DNA of 64,000 bases from an endosymbiont of Bathymodiolus septemdierum str. Myojin knoll (lineage in GTDB: Bacteria; Pseudomonadota; Gammaproteobacteria; PS1; Pseudothioglobaceae): positions 806,001 through 870,000 of the forward strand of contig NZ_AP013042.1 in NCBI RefSeq assembly GCF_001547755.1. Direction: 5' to 3'. Positions 22,600-32,810 of the stretch are shown here, in pieces. The first letter of the stretch is position 1. Each line of letters begins with the position of its first letter. Under the pieces are notes generated by a model. That model was given only the letters and a program-made list of their open reading frames with translations, had not been told where the DNA came from and ran no database searches. The position numbers and the translations under genes were made by a program.

Positions 22600-22650
22600 T
22601 TAGTATATTTTGCTTTTGGCTTACCCTGAAGATCAAGCAAAATACACTAA
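22600..22650. repeat. 16-bp near-perfect inverted repeat upstream of nrdA
   Basis: TTAGTATATTTTGCTT (22600-22615) and AAGCAAAATACACTAA (22635-22650) pair at 15 of 16 positions around a 19-base loop. It lies between the IS30 remnant and nrdA. It could be an element end, a hairpin in the nrdA leader or an operator. Confidence 0.6.
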
Positions 22651-22690
22651 TGCTAATTAAACTTAGTTGTGCTTATGATGCGGATTTACT

Positions 22691-22706
22691 TTAAAATATA
22701 TAGTGT
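22691..22706. promoter_or_regulatory. possible NrdR box
   Basis: The 16 bases ending in TATATAGTGT match the NrdR palindrome ACACTATATATAGTGT at 12 positions, with a perfect right half. NrdR boxes normally come in pairs about 31 bases apart and I do not see a convincing partner, so this is weak. Confidence 0.3.
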
Positions 22707-22725
22707 TTTTAACCAAAAAAGACTT

Positions 22726-25008
22726 ATGAATACAAATATCCAAGTTACCAAGCGTAATGGCAAGAAAGAACCGATAGATATGGAGAAAATTCACCGTGTC
22801 ATTGAATGGGCCTCTCAAGGGTTAACTGGCGTTAGCGTTTCCCAGGTTGAAATCAGTGCGCAACTGGCATTTTTTGAAGACATTAAGACCGAGGATATTC
22901 ACGAAACCATCATTAAGTCGGCTGCCGATTTAATTTCTACTGATGCACCTGATTATCAGTATTTAGCGGCTCGTTTAGCCATCTTTCATCTGCGTAAAAA
23001 ATCATTCAAATCTTTCACTCCACCTGCCTTATTTGAACATATAACCAAACTTACCGAAAAAGGTATTTATGACACGGATATTTTAGAAAAATACAGTAAA
23101 GCTGAGATTGATGAATTAGACAGTCACACAGATCACGAGCGTGATATGGGCTTTTCTTATGCGGCAGTTAAGCAGTTAGAAGGCAAATATTTAGTGCAAA
23201 ACCGCGCCACGGGAGAGATTTATGAGTCGCCACAGCAGTTGTATATGTTGGTAGGTATGTGCTTGTTCCAAGAATATGAATCTAAAGTCAGAATGGATAT
23301 TGTTAAGCGTTTTTACGATGCCAGTTCTACCTTTAAAATCTCTCTGCCAACGCCGATTATGGCAGGTGTTCGCACCCCAACGCGTCAATTTTCTTCTTGT
23401 GTATTAATTGAAACTGCCGATGATTTAGATTCTATCAGTGCCACTGCAGGTGCGATTGTTAAATATGTGTCACAACGCGCAGGTATCGGTGTGAATGCCG
23501 GCAGAATTCGTGCACTTGGTAGTCCTATTCGTGGTGGTGAAGCAATGCATACGGGTTGCGTACCTTTTTACAAACATTTCCATACCGCGGTTAAATCATG
23601 CTCTCAAGGGGGCGTGCGTGGTGGTGCAGCCACCCTATTCTATCCCTTCTGGCATTTAGAAGTTAGAGATTTATTGGTACTTAAGAACAATACGGGCACC
23701 GATGAGAACCGCGTGCGTCACTTAGACTACGGTGTACAGTTCAATGGCTTGTTGTACCAGCGTTTTGTTGAAGGTGGCAACATTACGCTATTCTCACCCG
23801 ATGAAGCGGTTGGGCTGTATGAGGCTTTCTTTGAAGATCAAGATGAATTCAAGCGTTTGTATGAGCAATATGAAAAAGATGATTCTGTCCGCAAGGAAGT
23901 CATTAAAGCGCGTGAATTATTTGCCATCTTTATGCAAGAACGGGCTAATACGGGTCGTATCTATGTACAGAATGTAGATCATTGCAACACTCATGGTGCA
24001 TTTAACCCAAAAGTTGCACCAGTGCGTCAATCTAACCTATGCATGGAAATTACACTGCCAACCAAACCTTTATATTCTGTGCAAGATGAAAATGGAGAAA
24101 TCGCTTTGTGCACGCTTTCAGCGGTGAATTTAGGCGCACTTGAAAGTCTCGATGAATTAGAAGAAATCACCGAAATCATTGTTCGCGCCTTGGATTCATT
24201 ATTGGATTATCAAGATTACCCAATCAAAGCGGCAAAAATTGCCAGTATGAATCGCAGAACGCTGGGTATCGGTGTTACCAACTTGGCTTATTACTTGGCG
24301 AAAAACAACGCTAAATACTCAGATGGATCGGGTAATGATTTGGTACACCGCACTTTTGAAGCCTTGCAATACTATTCGCTTAAAGCTTCTAATAAGCTGG
24401 CACAAGAAAAAGGTGTTTGCCCACTCTTTAATGAAACCCAGTATGCAAAAGGTATTATGCCAATTGACACCTTTAAGAAAAATGTGGATGATTTCTGTTG
24501 TGCGACTTTGCAATTAGATTGGGACAGTTTGCGCAAAGAAATTGTTAAGACGGGGCTTAGAAATTCAACACTTACCGCATTAATGCCTTGCGAAAGTTCG
24601 TCTCAAATCTCAAATTCCACTAATGGCATCGAGCCACCACGCGGTTTTGTGACTACAAAGCAGTCTAAGGATGGATTACTGAAACAGGTAGTTCCAGAGT
24701 ACGAAAAACTCAAAAATCAATATGAATTATTGTGGGATATTAAAGACAACGAAGGCTATTTACAGTTGTGTGCAATTATGCAAAAGTTTATAGATCAGTC
24801 AATTTCTACCAATACCCATTACGACCCATCGAAGTTTGAAGGAAGTAAAGTGCCAATGAAGTTATTCCTAATGGACTTATTGATGGCTTATAAATATGGC
24901 ATTAAGACGCTGTATTATCACACCACGCGTGATGGCAGTGGTGAGAACGAAAATAATCCAGACAAAGAAGATGACAACGGTTGTGCAGACGGTGTTTGTA
25001 AATTATAA
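22726..25008 (+). CDS. nrdA: ribonucleotide reductase class Ia, alpha subunit
   Basis: Large catalytic subunit reducing ribonucleoside diphosphates. From the ATG at 22726 (MNTNIQVTKRNGKK) it has 760 aa, almost exactly E. coli NrdA's length; the open frame extends 19 codons further without support. An ATP-cone occupies residues 1-90. The active-site region includes NLCMEITLPT with its Cys and the ALMPCESSSQISNSTNG segment. The C-terminal redox pair is in NGCADGVCKL. nrdB follows after 18 bases. Confidence 0.96.
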   Translation: MNTNIQVTKRNGKKEPIDMEKIHRVIEWASQGLTGVSVSQVEISAQLAFFEDIKTEDIHETIIKSAADLISTDAPDYQYLAARLAIFHLRKKSFKSFTPPALFEHITKLTEKGIYDTDILEKYSKAEIDELDSHTDHERDMGFSYAAVKQLEGKYLVQNRATGEIYESPQQLYMLVGMCLFQEYESKVRMDIVKRFYDASSTFKISLPTPIMAGVRTPTRQFSSCVLIETADDLDSISATAGAIVKYVSQRAGIGVNAGRIRALGSPIRGGEAMHTGCVPFYKHFHTAVKSCSQGGVRGGAATLFYPFWHLEVRDLLVLKNNTGTDENRVRHLDYGVQFNGLLYQRFVEGGNITLFSPDEAVGLYEAFFEDQDEFKRLYEQYEKDDSVRKEVIKARELFAIFMQERANTGRIYVQNVDHCNTHGAFNPKVAPVRQSNLCMEITLPTKPLYSVQDENGEIALCTLSAVNLGALESLDELEEITEIIVRALDSLLDYQDYPIKAAKIASMNRRTLGIGVTNLAYYLAKNNAKYSDGSGNDLVHRTFEALQYYSLKASNKLAQEKGVCPLFNETQYAKGIMPIDTFKKNVDDFCCATLQLDWDSLRKEIVKTGLRNSTLTALMPCESSSQISNSTNGIEPPRGFVTTKQSKDGLLKQVVPEYEKLKNQYELLWDIKDNEGYLQLCAIMQKFIDQSISTNTHYDPSKFEGSKVPMKLFLMDLLMAYKYGIKTLYYHTTRDGSGENENNPDKEDDNGCADGVCKL

Positions 25009-25026
25009 ATTTTAAAGGAATTGAAT

Positions 25027-26163
25027 ATGGCATACAGTATTTTTACCAAAAGAATTAGCGACACACTGACTGAACCGATGTTTTTCGGTAATAGTGTGAA
25101 TGTTGCGCGATTTGATAAGCAAAAATATAAGGTATTTGAAAAACTCACGGAAAAACAACTGTCATTTTTCTGGCGACCTGAAGAAATCGATGTCAGTAAG
25201 GATAAAATTGATTTCGCCAAATTATTACCAAATGAAAAACACATTTTTATTTCTAATTTACAATATCAAATTTTGTTAGATTCTGTGCAAGGCAGAAGCC
25301 CAAGTATTGCTTTTTTACCGATTGTATCTCTGCCAGAAGTGGAAAACTGGATTGAAACATGGTCTTTCTCTGAAACCATTCACTCTCGTTCTTACACGCA
25401 CATTATTCGTGCGATTGTAAATGAACCCGGTGCGGTGTTTGACGATATTATGAAAACCGATGAAATTATCAAGCGCGCTGAAAGCGTTTCTGAGAAATAT
25501 GATATCTTAATTAAATGTACGCAAGCTTACTTGTTACACGGGGAAAGTACTTTGAAAATGGGAGGTACAACGGTAAATATTGATTTGTATTGCTTAAAAA
25601 AGAAACTTTATTTAACGCTAATGTCGGTTAATATTCTTGAAGCTGTGCGTTTTTATGTGTCATTCGCATGCTCGTTTGCCTTTGCTGAGCGCAAAGTCAT
25701 GGAAGGCAACGCTAAAATCATTAAAATGATTGCCCGTGATGAGGCTTTGCATCTATCTGGCACACAATATATGCTCAATATTATGCGTAGTGGCAAGGAT
25801 GACCCAGATATGCAAAAAATTGCAATAGAGTCTGAAGAGGAGGTCATTGAGATGTTCAAAGAAGCCTGTCAGCAAGAGAAAGAATGGGCAGAATATTTAT
25901 TCCGTGACGGCTCTATGATTGGCTTAAACGCTAATATTTTGAAACAATATTTAGAATATATTACCAATATTCGTATGAAAGCATTAGGTCTTACGCCAAT
26001 CTTTGACGACATTGCCAACCCGTTGCCATGGATTAATCATTGGCTAGATTCAGATAATGTACAGGTAGCACCGCAGGAAACAGAGATTACTTCGTATTTA
26101 GTTAGTGCGATTGACAACAATATAGACGCCAACGATACCGACTTTGGTGACTTTAAATTATAA
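25027..26163 (+). CDS. nrdB: ribonucleotide reductase class Ia, beta subunit
   Basis: Holds the diiron-tyrosyl radical that activates NrdA. 378 aa from the ATG at 25027, which AAAGGA at 25014-25019 fits; the TTG at 25021 is not needed. Iron-ligand helices are seen in [15 protein letters not shown] and [11 protein letters not shown]. The C-terminal peptide that docks on NrdA is [10 protein letters not shown]. Being class Ia, it requires oxygen. Confidence 0.96.
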   Translation: MAYSIFTKRISDTLTEPMFFGNSVNVARFDKQKYKVFEKLTEKQLSFFWRPEEIDVSKDKIDFAKLLPNEKHIFISNLQYQILLDSVQGRSPSIAFLPIVSLPEVENWIETWSFSETIHSRSYTHIIRAIVNEPGAVFDDIMKTDEIIKRAESVSEKYDILIKCTQAYLLHGESTLKMGGTTVNIDLYCLKKKLYLTLMSVNILEAVRFYVSFACSFAFAERKVMEGNAKIIKMIARDEALHLSGTQYMLNIMRSGKDDPDMQKIAIESEEEVIEMFKEACQQEKEWAEYLFRDGSMIGLNANILKQYLEYITNIRMKALGLTPIFDDIANPLPWINHWLDSDNVQVAPQETEITSYLVSAIDNNIDANDTDFGDFKL

Positions 26164-26171
26164 TCTAAACT

Positions 26172-26438
26172 ATGTTTAGAATTGATATTGATAATATTAA
26201 TGGTAAGACAGAAACCCTGTATGTGTATGGCGAACAGTCTATTCTGACTGAGTTAGAAGCGCACAATGTGTTGCTTAATCACTCTTGCCGTCAAGGACAT
26301 TGTGGCGCTTGCATACTTACGCTTTTGGCGGGGGATGTAGAGCATCAAGCGTGTTTGGTGGATGTTTCTCCGGGGGAGATTCTTGCTTGTCAAGCCAGGC
26401 CAGCCACTGATATTAAGATTGGTTTAAGGGGGTTTTAG
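26172..26438 (+). CDS. yfaE: 2Fe-2S ferredoxin YfaE
   Basis: An 88-residue plant-type ferredoxin with CRQGHCGAC and a fourth Cys in EILACQA. Position directly after nrdB (8 bases) is the family's usual place. YfaE supplies electrons to maintain or regenerate the NrdB diferric-tyrosyl cofactor in E. coli. It overlaps the convergent selU gene by four bases. Confidence 0.9.
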   Translation: MFRIDIDNINGKTETLYVYGEQSILTELEAHNVLLNHSCRQGHCGACILTLLAGDVEHQACLVDVSPGEILACQARPATDIKIGLRGF

Positions 26439-27541
26439 TAAATGGATTTGTCGTTTAGATACGCCAATACCTCATCAGCACTACCTTTAAATACCACTCT
26501 ATCCATTTTTTTTTGAATTTGATAATTGTACATCGGGTCATAATAACCGACTAATAGTTCCTTAACGACTGGATGGAATCCAGTGCTATCACCCTGCTCT
26601 TTATATAACGATAGTGCGTCATTTACTAGGGTCAACATTACTTTATATCGCTCTAAACCTAAGCGTTTTTGGATTTTTTCCAAACTTTTTAGCCAGTAAT
26701 TGGCAAAATTATCAAAACCATTTTCACTGTCTTGAACAATGAAATCACGACGCATATCAATCACATAGGCGTCCATACTGACTTTTAAACGCTCCTCAAC
26801 CGTGGCATCTAATAATATTAATTCAGCCATTGAGGTCTTTACTTGAATGCATTGTGGGATATGCACCATGCCTACATTTGAACCTTCATCTTCAAAGGTA
26901 AGCAGGGTTTGATTTTGCTGTTTAATAAGTTGGATGGCCAAATTATTTTCAAAATTGATTTGCGTTGGTTGCGCTGTGGTGGTGCTACCAAAGGCAGATC
27001 CACGGTGGTTTGCCAGTCCTTCTAAGTCAATTTTGTTGTGTAATTTGTCTAATAATAGCGTTTTGCCACAGCCCGTCTGCCCGCCAATCACAATAGGCGT
27101 GACTTTTGCCATAATGCGGTCAGTTTCGTCAATCAAAAATCGGCGTAACGCCTTATAACCCCCTTTAATACGCGGGTAATTAATGCCTGAGGTTTCAAAA
27201 ATCCATTGTTGGGTGATTTGACTGCGTAGTCCGCCGCGAAAACAATAAAGCGCCCCATCTGGGTGTTTTTTAATGAATTCAAGCCACTTTGCAAGGCGCT
27301 GTTCTTTAATTTTTCCCTGTACCAAGTCATGACCTAAAGCAATTGCCTTATCTTGTCCTTTATTTTTATAGCAAGTGCCGATTAATTCTCGCTCTTTGTC
27401 ACTCATCAGAGGTAGGCTGTCTGTATGCGGAAAAGCTCCCTGCTCAAATTCAGTTGGCGATCGTGTGTCAAATAAAGGGATATCGTCAGTAAACAGACGA
27501 GTAAAGTCATCCTTTGGTATTTGCGTAAGTTCCTTAGGCAT
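26435..27541 (-). CDS. selU: tRNA 2-selenouridine synthase
   Basis: Replaces sulfur by selenium in 2-thiouridine at the tRNA wobble position (also called MnmH). The N-terminal rhodanese domain has its catalytic Cys at about residue 100 in [11 protein letters not shown]-loop GGQTGCGKT follows, with ANHRGSAFG after it. I choose the ATG at 27541 (MPKELTQIP), which overlaps the selD stop in ATGCCTAA and gives 368 aa; the open frame extends to 27589. Adjacent selD provides selenophosphate. Confidence 0.92.
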   Translation of the reverse strand: MPKELTQIPKDDFTRLFTDDIPLFDTRSPTEFEQGAFPHTDSLPLMSDKERELIGTCYKNKGQDKAIALGHDLVQGKIKEQRLAKWLEFIKKHPDGALYCFRGGLRSQITQQWIFETSGINYPRIKGGYKALRRFLIDETDRIMAKVTPIVIGGQTGCGKTLLLDKLHNKIDLEGLANHRGSAFGSTTTAQPTQINFENNLAIQLIKQQNQTLLTFEDEGSNVGMVHIPQCIQVKTSMAELILLDATVEERLKVSMDAYVIDMRRDFIVQDSENGFDNFANYWLKSLEKIQKRLGLERYKVMLTLVNDALSLYKEQGDSTGFHPVVKELLVGYYDPMYNYQIQKKMDRVVFKGSADEVLAYLNDKSIY

Positions 27542-28583
27542 TGACTTGTACAAGTGCTTGATTGTCATTTTGCGTAACAATTTCACCAATTGCCTCTAAG
27601 TCAAATCCAGCCTCTTGCATCACTTGTTCAAATTCACTTTGTGCACTGTCTGCCACCATAATTAACAAGCCACCACTGGTTTGCGGGTCGCAAACAATAG
27701 ATTGCACTTCACTATTCATCTTGCTAAGGTTGTGTCCATAACTGTCAAAGTTGCGTTGTGCCCCACCTGGGGAACAGCCATTCGCTAAATAGCCTTTAAT
27801 GTTTGGTAAAGTCGGCACTTTGTGATACGCAATCGATGCTGCCACCTTGGACCCTAAACAAACTTCCGACAAATGCCCACCCAAACCAAAGCCAGTCACA
27901 TCTGTAATCGCATTAACACCGTCAATTTTTGCCACAGTCGCACCAATATCATTCAGCTGACACATTGTCTTAATTGCGCGTTCTTCATCCTCAGCTGTGA
28001 TTTTCTTCTGTTTTTGTGCGGTTGTCAAAATACCGATACCAAGCGCCTTGGTTAAATATATCTTGTCACCAACTTTCGCCGTAGAATTTTCTTTTAAATG
28101 TTTAATGGGCACTTTACCCGTCACGGACAACCCGAAAATAGGCTCAGGCGAATCAATGCTATGTCCGCCTGCCAATGTTATTCCTGCTTGTTGACAGACC
28201 GTGCGGCCGCCTTCAATTACCTGCTGTCCTATCTCCGCTGACAATTTATCCAGTGGCCAGCCAAAAATTGCAATCGCCATCAACGGCACGCCGCCCATCG
28301 CATATACATCACTAATTGCATTCGTTGCCGCAATGCGTCCAAAAGTAAATGGGTCATCGACAATTGGCATAAAAAAGTCGGTGGTGCTAATAATCGCCTC
28401 ACCATTACCAATGTCATACACTGCTGCATCATCGCGCGAATGATTGCCCACCAATAAATTAGAATCTGTCAACTCATCAATTGATGTTTTTAGAATAGCG
28501 TCTAAAACTTTCGGTGATATTTTGCACCCACAGCCTTGCCCGTGACTGTATTCTGTAAGCTTAACTGTTTGATTGAATGGCAT
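27534..28583 (-). CDS. selD: selenide, water dikinase
   Basis: Makes selenophosphate from selenide and ATP. From the ATG at 28583 ([15 protein letters not shown]) it is 349 aa, with the catalytic pair in GQGCGCKIS (Cys about 18, Lys about 21). The catalytic residue is encoded by TGC, so this is the Cys, not selenocysteine, form. ADP-binding segments such as [13 protein letters not shown] and TGFGLGGHL are present. No SelA/SelB gene is in view, consistent with use for tRNA selenation via SelU. Its start overlaps batD by 23 bases. Confidence 0.94.
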   Translation of the reverse strand: MPFNQTVKLTEYSHGQGCGCKISPKVLDAILKTSIDELTDSNLLVGNHSRDDAAVYDIGNGEAIISTTDFFMPIVDDPFTFGRIAATNAISDVYAMGGVPLMAIAIFGWPLDKLSAEIGQQVIEGGRTVCQQAGITLAGGHSIDSPEPIFGLSVTGKVPIKHLKENSTAKVGDKIYLTKALGIGILTTAQKQKKITAEDEERAIKTMCQLNDIGATVAKIDGVNAITDVTGFGLGGHLSEVCLGSKVAASIAYHKVPTLPNIKGYLANGCSPGGAQRNFDSYGHNLSKMNSEVQSIVCDPQTSGGLLIMVADSAQSEFEQVMQEAGFDLEAIGEIVTQNDNQALVQVNA

Positions 28584-29994
28584 TGATAATCTCTTTTTTA
28601 TTAATTTTTTGTCTCTCGCCCTTGTAGATATTAGCTTCCAGTTGTTGCAACACAGGCTCAAGCTGGGTTAAATTTAGCGGCAATAGCACATCAAATAACT
28701 GCTTATCACCTTTGCTTGATTTAATTTGTTTGATTAAACTTTGGTTTTTAAGTTGTTTTTTCTGATGTCTAAATATAGAGACTAAAACGCCGATAAGTAT
28801 ACCAACCACAATACCCAATAGAAGATAATAATATTTTATTTTGTCATTGACGGGTATTTTGTTGTCAATTTCTATCAAAGCTTGTGTTACTGTTCTTTTG
28901 GCAGGCTGTATTTTGGCAGTCACTTGAATTTTAATCGGTTGAGTACTAAGGCTTTTTTTTGTTTGGGTTTTTTTATCAAAATAATCAAATTTAAATGCTG
29001 GGATGACAAAATTTTGAGCACCAACAATGGCAAACTTTTGCTGCCAGCCCTTATAATCAAAGATTGCATCATCGCTGTAAATCGTGGCATTGTCAATGCT
29101 AAGATTAAAATTTTCAATGTCTTCAAAGTTACCTTCGCCATTAATGGCAACGGTTAAATTAACCGCATCCCCTTCTTTGGTTTGGGTTTTGTCAACACTG
29201 GCTTTAATGCTAAAATCACCAAAAATCCTAAGCGCATCTGGTAAAGGTTTTACTGTTAATGTCAGTGCATTAGAATATTTTTTTTTACTCAGAGTGTTTT
29301 GCCTCATTGAGAAAAAATTACCAAATATATCTCTGTTTTGATTACCAATAGTAGCAACCAGACTAGGAAGCGTGAATGTGCCAAAATTACTTGCGCTAAC
29401 TTTAAAATTCAATGTAACAATATTATAATCTTGATCCGCACTATTGGTTTGTCTACCCTTTATAAACAGCAAATCTTTTACTTCTGGTTGAGAAAGGTTA
29501 ATTTGATTATTTGAAAGTGTCTTTTTTACTTTAAAAATCACTTTTAGATTAGCCTTATCACCTAGAAAAAATGTTGGTTTGTCTATTTGCATTTGCAAAA
29601 TATAGTCATCCCCTGCCTTGGTTTGTGTGGGTTTTCTAAATGTAATCTCTATTGGTTGGGTGGTTTGTTGCATTCCATCTACCATTACTGTATAAGCAGG
29701 AATAGTCAAACTCTTTGTTGGTTTAAAAACATAAGACCTGCTGGTTTTTTGAATGCGTTTGCCATTAATAATGCTAATATTTTGAGCGTCGCTGGTTGAC
29801 AAAATTCTATATCCCATAATGTCATTAATCAAAGGAAAATCAACTTGCTTGCCATCAGAGTCTAGCGTTAAGATAATTTGCTCATCTGGATAAAACCAAG
29901 TTTGATTAACATTGGCCGTTGTTAGTGCAAAAACTGGTGCACTAATAAGTAGTAAAAATAGATTACCAAAGATTTTTTTTATTATCGTTTTCAT
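28561..29994 (-). CDS. batD: BatD-family protein (oxygen-tolerance operon)
   Basis: A 477-residue envelope protein: signal peptide or anchor at residues 1-24 ([16 protein letters not shown]), repeated immunoglobulin-like beta domains typical of BatD, then one TM segment near 390-412 ([20 protein letters not shown]) and a cytosolic tail. Last of the MoxR-DUF58-DUF4381-BatA-BatB/C-BatD series. It overlaps the preceding gene by 32 bases. The system is implicated in aerotolerance and envelope stress, but its molecular action is not settled. Confidence 0.85.
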   Translation of the reverse strand: MKTIIKKIFGNLFLLLISAPVFALTTANVNQTWFYPDEQIILTLDSDGKQVDFPLINDIMGYRILSTSDAQNISIINGKRIQKTSRSYVFKPTKSLTIPAYTVMVDGMQQTTQPIEITFRKPTQTKAGDDYILQMQIDKPTFFLGDKANLKVIFKVKKTLSNNQINLSQPEVKDLLFIKGRQTNSADQDYNIVTLNFKVSASNFGTFTLPSLVATIGNQNRDIFGNFFSMRQNTLSKKKYSNALTLTVKPLPDALRIFGDFSIKASVDKTQTKEGDAVNLTVAINGEGNFEDIENFNLSIDNATIYSDDAIFDYKGWQQKFAIVGAQNFVIPAFKFDYFDKKTQTKKSLSTQPIKIQVTAKIQPAKRTVTQALIEIDNKIPVNDKIKYYYLLLGIVVGILIGVLVSIFRHQKKQLKNQSLIKQIKSSKGDKQLFDVLLPLNLTQLEPVLQQLEANIYKGERQKINKKEIINAIQSNS

Positions 29995-31564
29995 TGTTTT
30001 CTTGCTTATTATTAAGTGGAATTAATAGGGTTCTAAGTTGTTTGTTTAAAGACTTTTCCCATCGTTGTTGCTTGAGTTTATCTAATTTTTTTCTTTGTTG
30101 TTGCTGTTGTTTGTTTTTCCCTTGTTTTTTATCTTTCTTTTTTTTGCCACCTTGTTGTTGTTTATTTTTGGCTGTGTCTTTTTTTTGATTTTTGCTTTTT
30201 TTATCTTTTCCTTTTTGATTCTTTTTTCGTTTTGCCTTTTTCTTTTTGAGTAGGTTTAAATTAAACAAGGCGTCTTTATCCTGTTTTATTTTTAACGCTT
30301 GTTGATAATGCTCAATTGCTTTATCTGTTTTTTTTAGTTTGGCATAAGCATTGCCAGAATTGTATAAACGCTCAAAATCTAAATTTTTTTGCTTGATGCT
30401 TGTATATTTTTCTAGTGCCTGTTCGTATAAACCTTGCTTATAAAGGCTATTTGCTTGATTTAAGCGCGCGGCATCATTGTCAATTTTGCCAAACTTTTCT
30501 GCTGCCACTTGATAATTTCCATTTATATAAGCTTGGTTTGCTTGTTTGATGTTAGAAAAATCTAACAGACCTGCCTTTGCATTTATTGACGCTAGTAGTA
30601 GTAAAATAAACTTTATGGTCTTTTTTGGCAGTGAAAAAAATGCAAAAAACAACAAAAATAAAGCAAAAGCCAATGGATAATAAAACAAGTGTTGTTTTTG
30701 AATAACTTTTATATCCTTGCTACTGGCATAACTTTTAAACGAATTAATAAAGTCTGTCAAGTCATTATTATTCAGCGAATATTTTAAATAACGCCCCTGG
30801 GTTTGAGTGGCTAATTTTTTAATATTTGGGTTGCTTTTAACAATCACAATATTACCACCTTCATCCTTTAAAATCCCTTTCTTATCTTTGATGGTGCTGC
30901 CACTTCTGGTGGCAATATCAAAGACAAAAATCGTCAAATTATGTGCATTTGCATAAGAAATTTCTTTGCTAAAATCACTCTTATCACCGCCATCGGTCAA
31001 CAGCAATAGTTGTTTGTTTGAAGCCTCACCCAGTAAATCATCCGCTGATTGCAATAGATTGAGCACATTGGTGCCTTTTAAGTTAATAGCATCCAATCTT
31101 AAATTCTTAATCAAAAACTTAAGACTGGAAAAATCATCGGTTAAAGGGGAGACCAAAAAGGCCCGATTGGCAAACCCTAAAATTGCAATACGCTTCTCAC
31201 TAATCTTATCAAGGCTAGTGGATAATTTGTTTTTTGCAAGCTCAAAACGATTGGGATAAACATCGTTTGCCAACATAGATTTTGACATATCAATGGCCAC
31301 AATCAAATCACTTGAGTATTTTTTTATCTTAACTTCGCCAGCTTCAAGTGTTGGCCTGCTCAAGGCAATTAAAATCAATACTATTGCCAACAACAAAAAC
31401 CTAAGTCGTGTTTTTATGGATATTTTATGCTTATTGAAACTGATTTTTTCCAACACATCAGGAGCAAATAAATCTTCAATATTGCCACTTCTATTGTGAA
31501 TAAAAAACCACAATAGAGCAATGGGAATTGTTAGGTAAAGTAGTTCTATTTTCTCAAAATCCAT
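29963..31564 (-). CDS. BatB/BatC-type VWA-TPR membrane protein
   Basis: 533 aa from the ATG at 31564. TM segments occur near 10-25 and 55-75. A VWA domain (about 85-280) has the MIDAS DMSKS and LLLTDGGDKSD, followed by another TM pair near 295-325. Three TPR-like repeats (for example YNSGNAYAKLKKTDKAIEHY) end in an extreme Lys/Gln-rich tail. It combines the BatB and BatC roles in one chain. Overlaps batA by 19 bases and batD by 32, so the set is translationally coupled. Confidence 0.85.
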   Translation of the reverse strand: MDFEKIELLYLTIPIALLWFFIHNRSGNIEDLFAPDVLEKISFNKHKISIKTRLRFLLLAIVLILIALSRPTLEAGEVKIKKYSSDLIVAIDMSKSMLANDVYPNRFELAKNKLSTSLDKISEKRIAILGFANRAFLVSPLTDDFSSLKFLIKNLRLDAINLKGTNVLNLLQSADDLLGEASNKQLLLLTDGGDKSDFSKEISYANAHNLTIFVFDIATRSGSTIKDKKGILKDEGGNIVIVKSNPNIKKLATQTQGRYLKYSLNNNDLTDFINSFKSYASSKDIKVIQKQHLFYYPLAFALFLLFFAFFSLPKKTIKFILLLLASINAKAGLLDFSNIKQANQAYINGNYQVAAEKFGKIDNDAARLNQANSLYKQGLYEQALEKYTSIKQKNLDFERLYNSGNAYAKLKKTDKAIEHYQQALKIKQDKDALFNLNLLKKKKAKRKKNQKGKDKKSKNQKKDTAKNKQQQGGKKKKDKKQGKNKQQQQQRKKLDKLKQQRWEKSLNKQLRTLLIPLNNKQENNENDNKKNLW

Positions 31565-32439
31565 GTGTTCTTCTGCCAAAAATAAATAAATAAAAGCACC
31601 AATGCCAGGCTTAGTGGATAGTGAAAATAATAGGTTTTTTTGTTGTATTTGTTAATATTTATCTTGCTTTTTTCGAGTTGATTAATTTTTGTATAAATAT
31701 TTTTTATATCCTTGGCACTATTTGCTGAGAAAAATTTAGCACCTGTGGTATTTGCAATTTCCCTTAAAATACCTTCGTCGTATTCCCTTCTACCACCAAC
31801 GCCAATCGTATAAACCTTTATTTTATTGTCCTTTGCGCGTCTAATGGCAACTTCAAATGGAACACTATCAGTATTATTCCTACCATCAGTCAGCAAGATG
31901 GCAATTCTTTCTTTTGATTTAGAGTTTTCAAATAATTTTGAACTTAAAAACAAGGCCTCGTAAAGTGCTGTTCTTTGTCTTCCAGCGATGCCAACATTAA
32001 TATTACCCAATACTTTGATAACGCTTTTTTTATCATAGGTTAAAGGTATGACAGTATAGGCAAAATCTGCAAAAATACTCAATGCTATTTTGTCATTTCT
32101 ACGCTGAGCAACAAAATCCTTAACAATGGACTTTACTGTTTTAAACTTGTTATTTTGCTGCATTGAGCCTGAGGCATCTAAAATCAAGGAAATCTCGTAA
32201 CCCTTAGTCTTATCAAGTATTATCTCCTGGGTTTTAATGGGACTGGCAAGCGCTATAATAGACAAACTAAGGATTAAAAATTTAAGTGTATTAGAGAAGA
32301 ATTGTTTGGATTTTGTTATTTTTTTTAACAATCCATTTTGTGGAAAGTAAATAGCGCGTTTTTTTTCTTTGCAAGATGACAAGCATACAATTAACAATGC
32401 GATAAGTAATAAAAAATAAGGATATTCAAAACTAAACAT
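31546..32439 (-). CDS. batA: BatA-type VWA membrane protein
   Basis: A VWA-domain protein of 297 aa anchored by N-terminal TM segments (FEYPYFLLLIALLIVCLS and a second near 45-65) and a C-terminal one. The MIDAS motif is DASGSMQ, with TALYEALF and LLTDGRNNTDS further on. The ATG at 32439 overlaps the stop of the DUF4381 gene (AATGTTTAG); the frame extends upstream to 32463 without need. Expected to act with the adjacent MoxR ATPase. Confidence 0.85.
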   Translation of the reverse strand: MFSFEYPYFLLLIALLIVCLSSCKEKKRAIYFPQNGLLKKITKSKQFFSNTLKFLILSLSIIALASPIKTQEIILDKTKGYEISLILDASGSMQQNNKFKTVKSIVKDFVAQRRNDKIALSIFADFAYTVIPLTYDKKSVIKVLGNINVGIAGRQRTALYEALFLSSKLFENSKSKERIAILLTDGRNNTDSVPFEVAIRRAKDNKIKVYTIGVGGRREYDEGILREIANTTGAKFFSANSAKDIKNIYTKINQLEKSKININKYNKKTYYFHYPLSLALVLLFIYFWQKNTWILRK

Positions 32440-32803
32440 TAACAAATGCCTCGATTTGTGCAATCAACATTGCGTCTAATTTACCTACTTGTTTTTTATA
32501 TTTATAAGTCAATAATGCGGTATTTATTTTCTCAAACTCTGCTGCATTAGTCTCATTGACTAATGCAGATGCGTAAGCACTAAATATATAAGCCGTGCTT
32601 TTACTGTTGCTAAAGTCAAGTTCTTTGAGTGCTTTTAAGGCTATTTTCCTGTCGTTATTTCGGCGTTTTATCATTTGATTTTGCCAAATATAACGACCAA
32701 AGATTAACAATATCAACAAAACAACTGCAAGCATAATCAACAGATAAATCAAAGAATTATCTGGAATACTAACAAGGGGTTTGATGTCTTTTAAGGTTTC
32801 CAT
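32432..32803 (-). CDS. DUF4381-family membrane protein
   Basis: A 123-residue protein with one TM helix (LIYLLIMLAVVLLILLIFGR, about 18-37) and a cytosolic helical domain containing KALKELD, the hallmark of the family that sits between DUF58 and BatA in Bat/MoxR operons. No enzymatic motif. Probably a structural part of the membrane complex. Confidence 0.75.
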   Translation of the reverse strand: METLKDIKPLVSIPDNSLIYLLIMLAVVLLILLIFGRYIWQNQMIKRRNNDRKIALKALKELDFSNSKSTAYIFSAYASALVNETNAAEFEKINTALLTYKYKKQVGKLDAMLIAQIEAFVNV

Positions 32804-32810
32804 TTTGCAC

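Noticed and set aside
27534-27600. Upstream starts for selU (27589) and selD (28661)
   Set aside because: The extra residues overlap neighbouring genes and do not resemble family N-termini; internal ATGs at 27541 and 28583 do.
28520-28583. Selenocysteine codon in selD
   Set aside because: The catalytic residue in GQGCGCK is encoded by TGC, so it is an ordinary Cys.
29994-30188. 64-codon + strand frame rich in Cys, Phe and Leu
   Set aside because: It is the complement of the Lys/Gln-rich tail of the BatB/C gene and has no other support.
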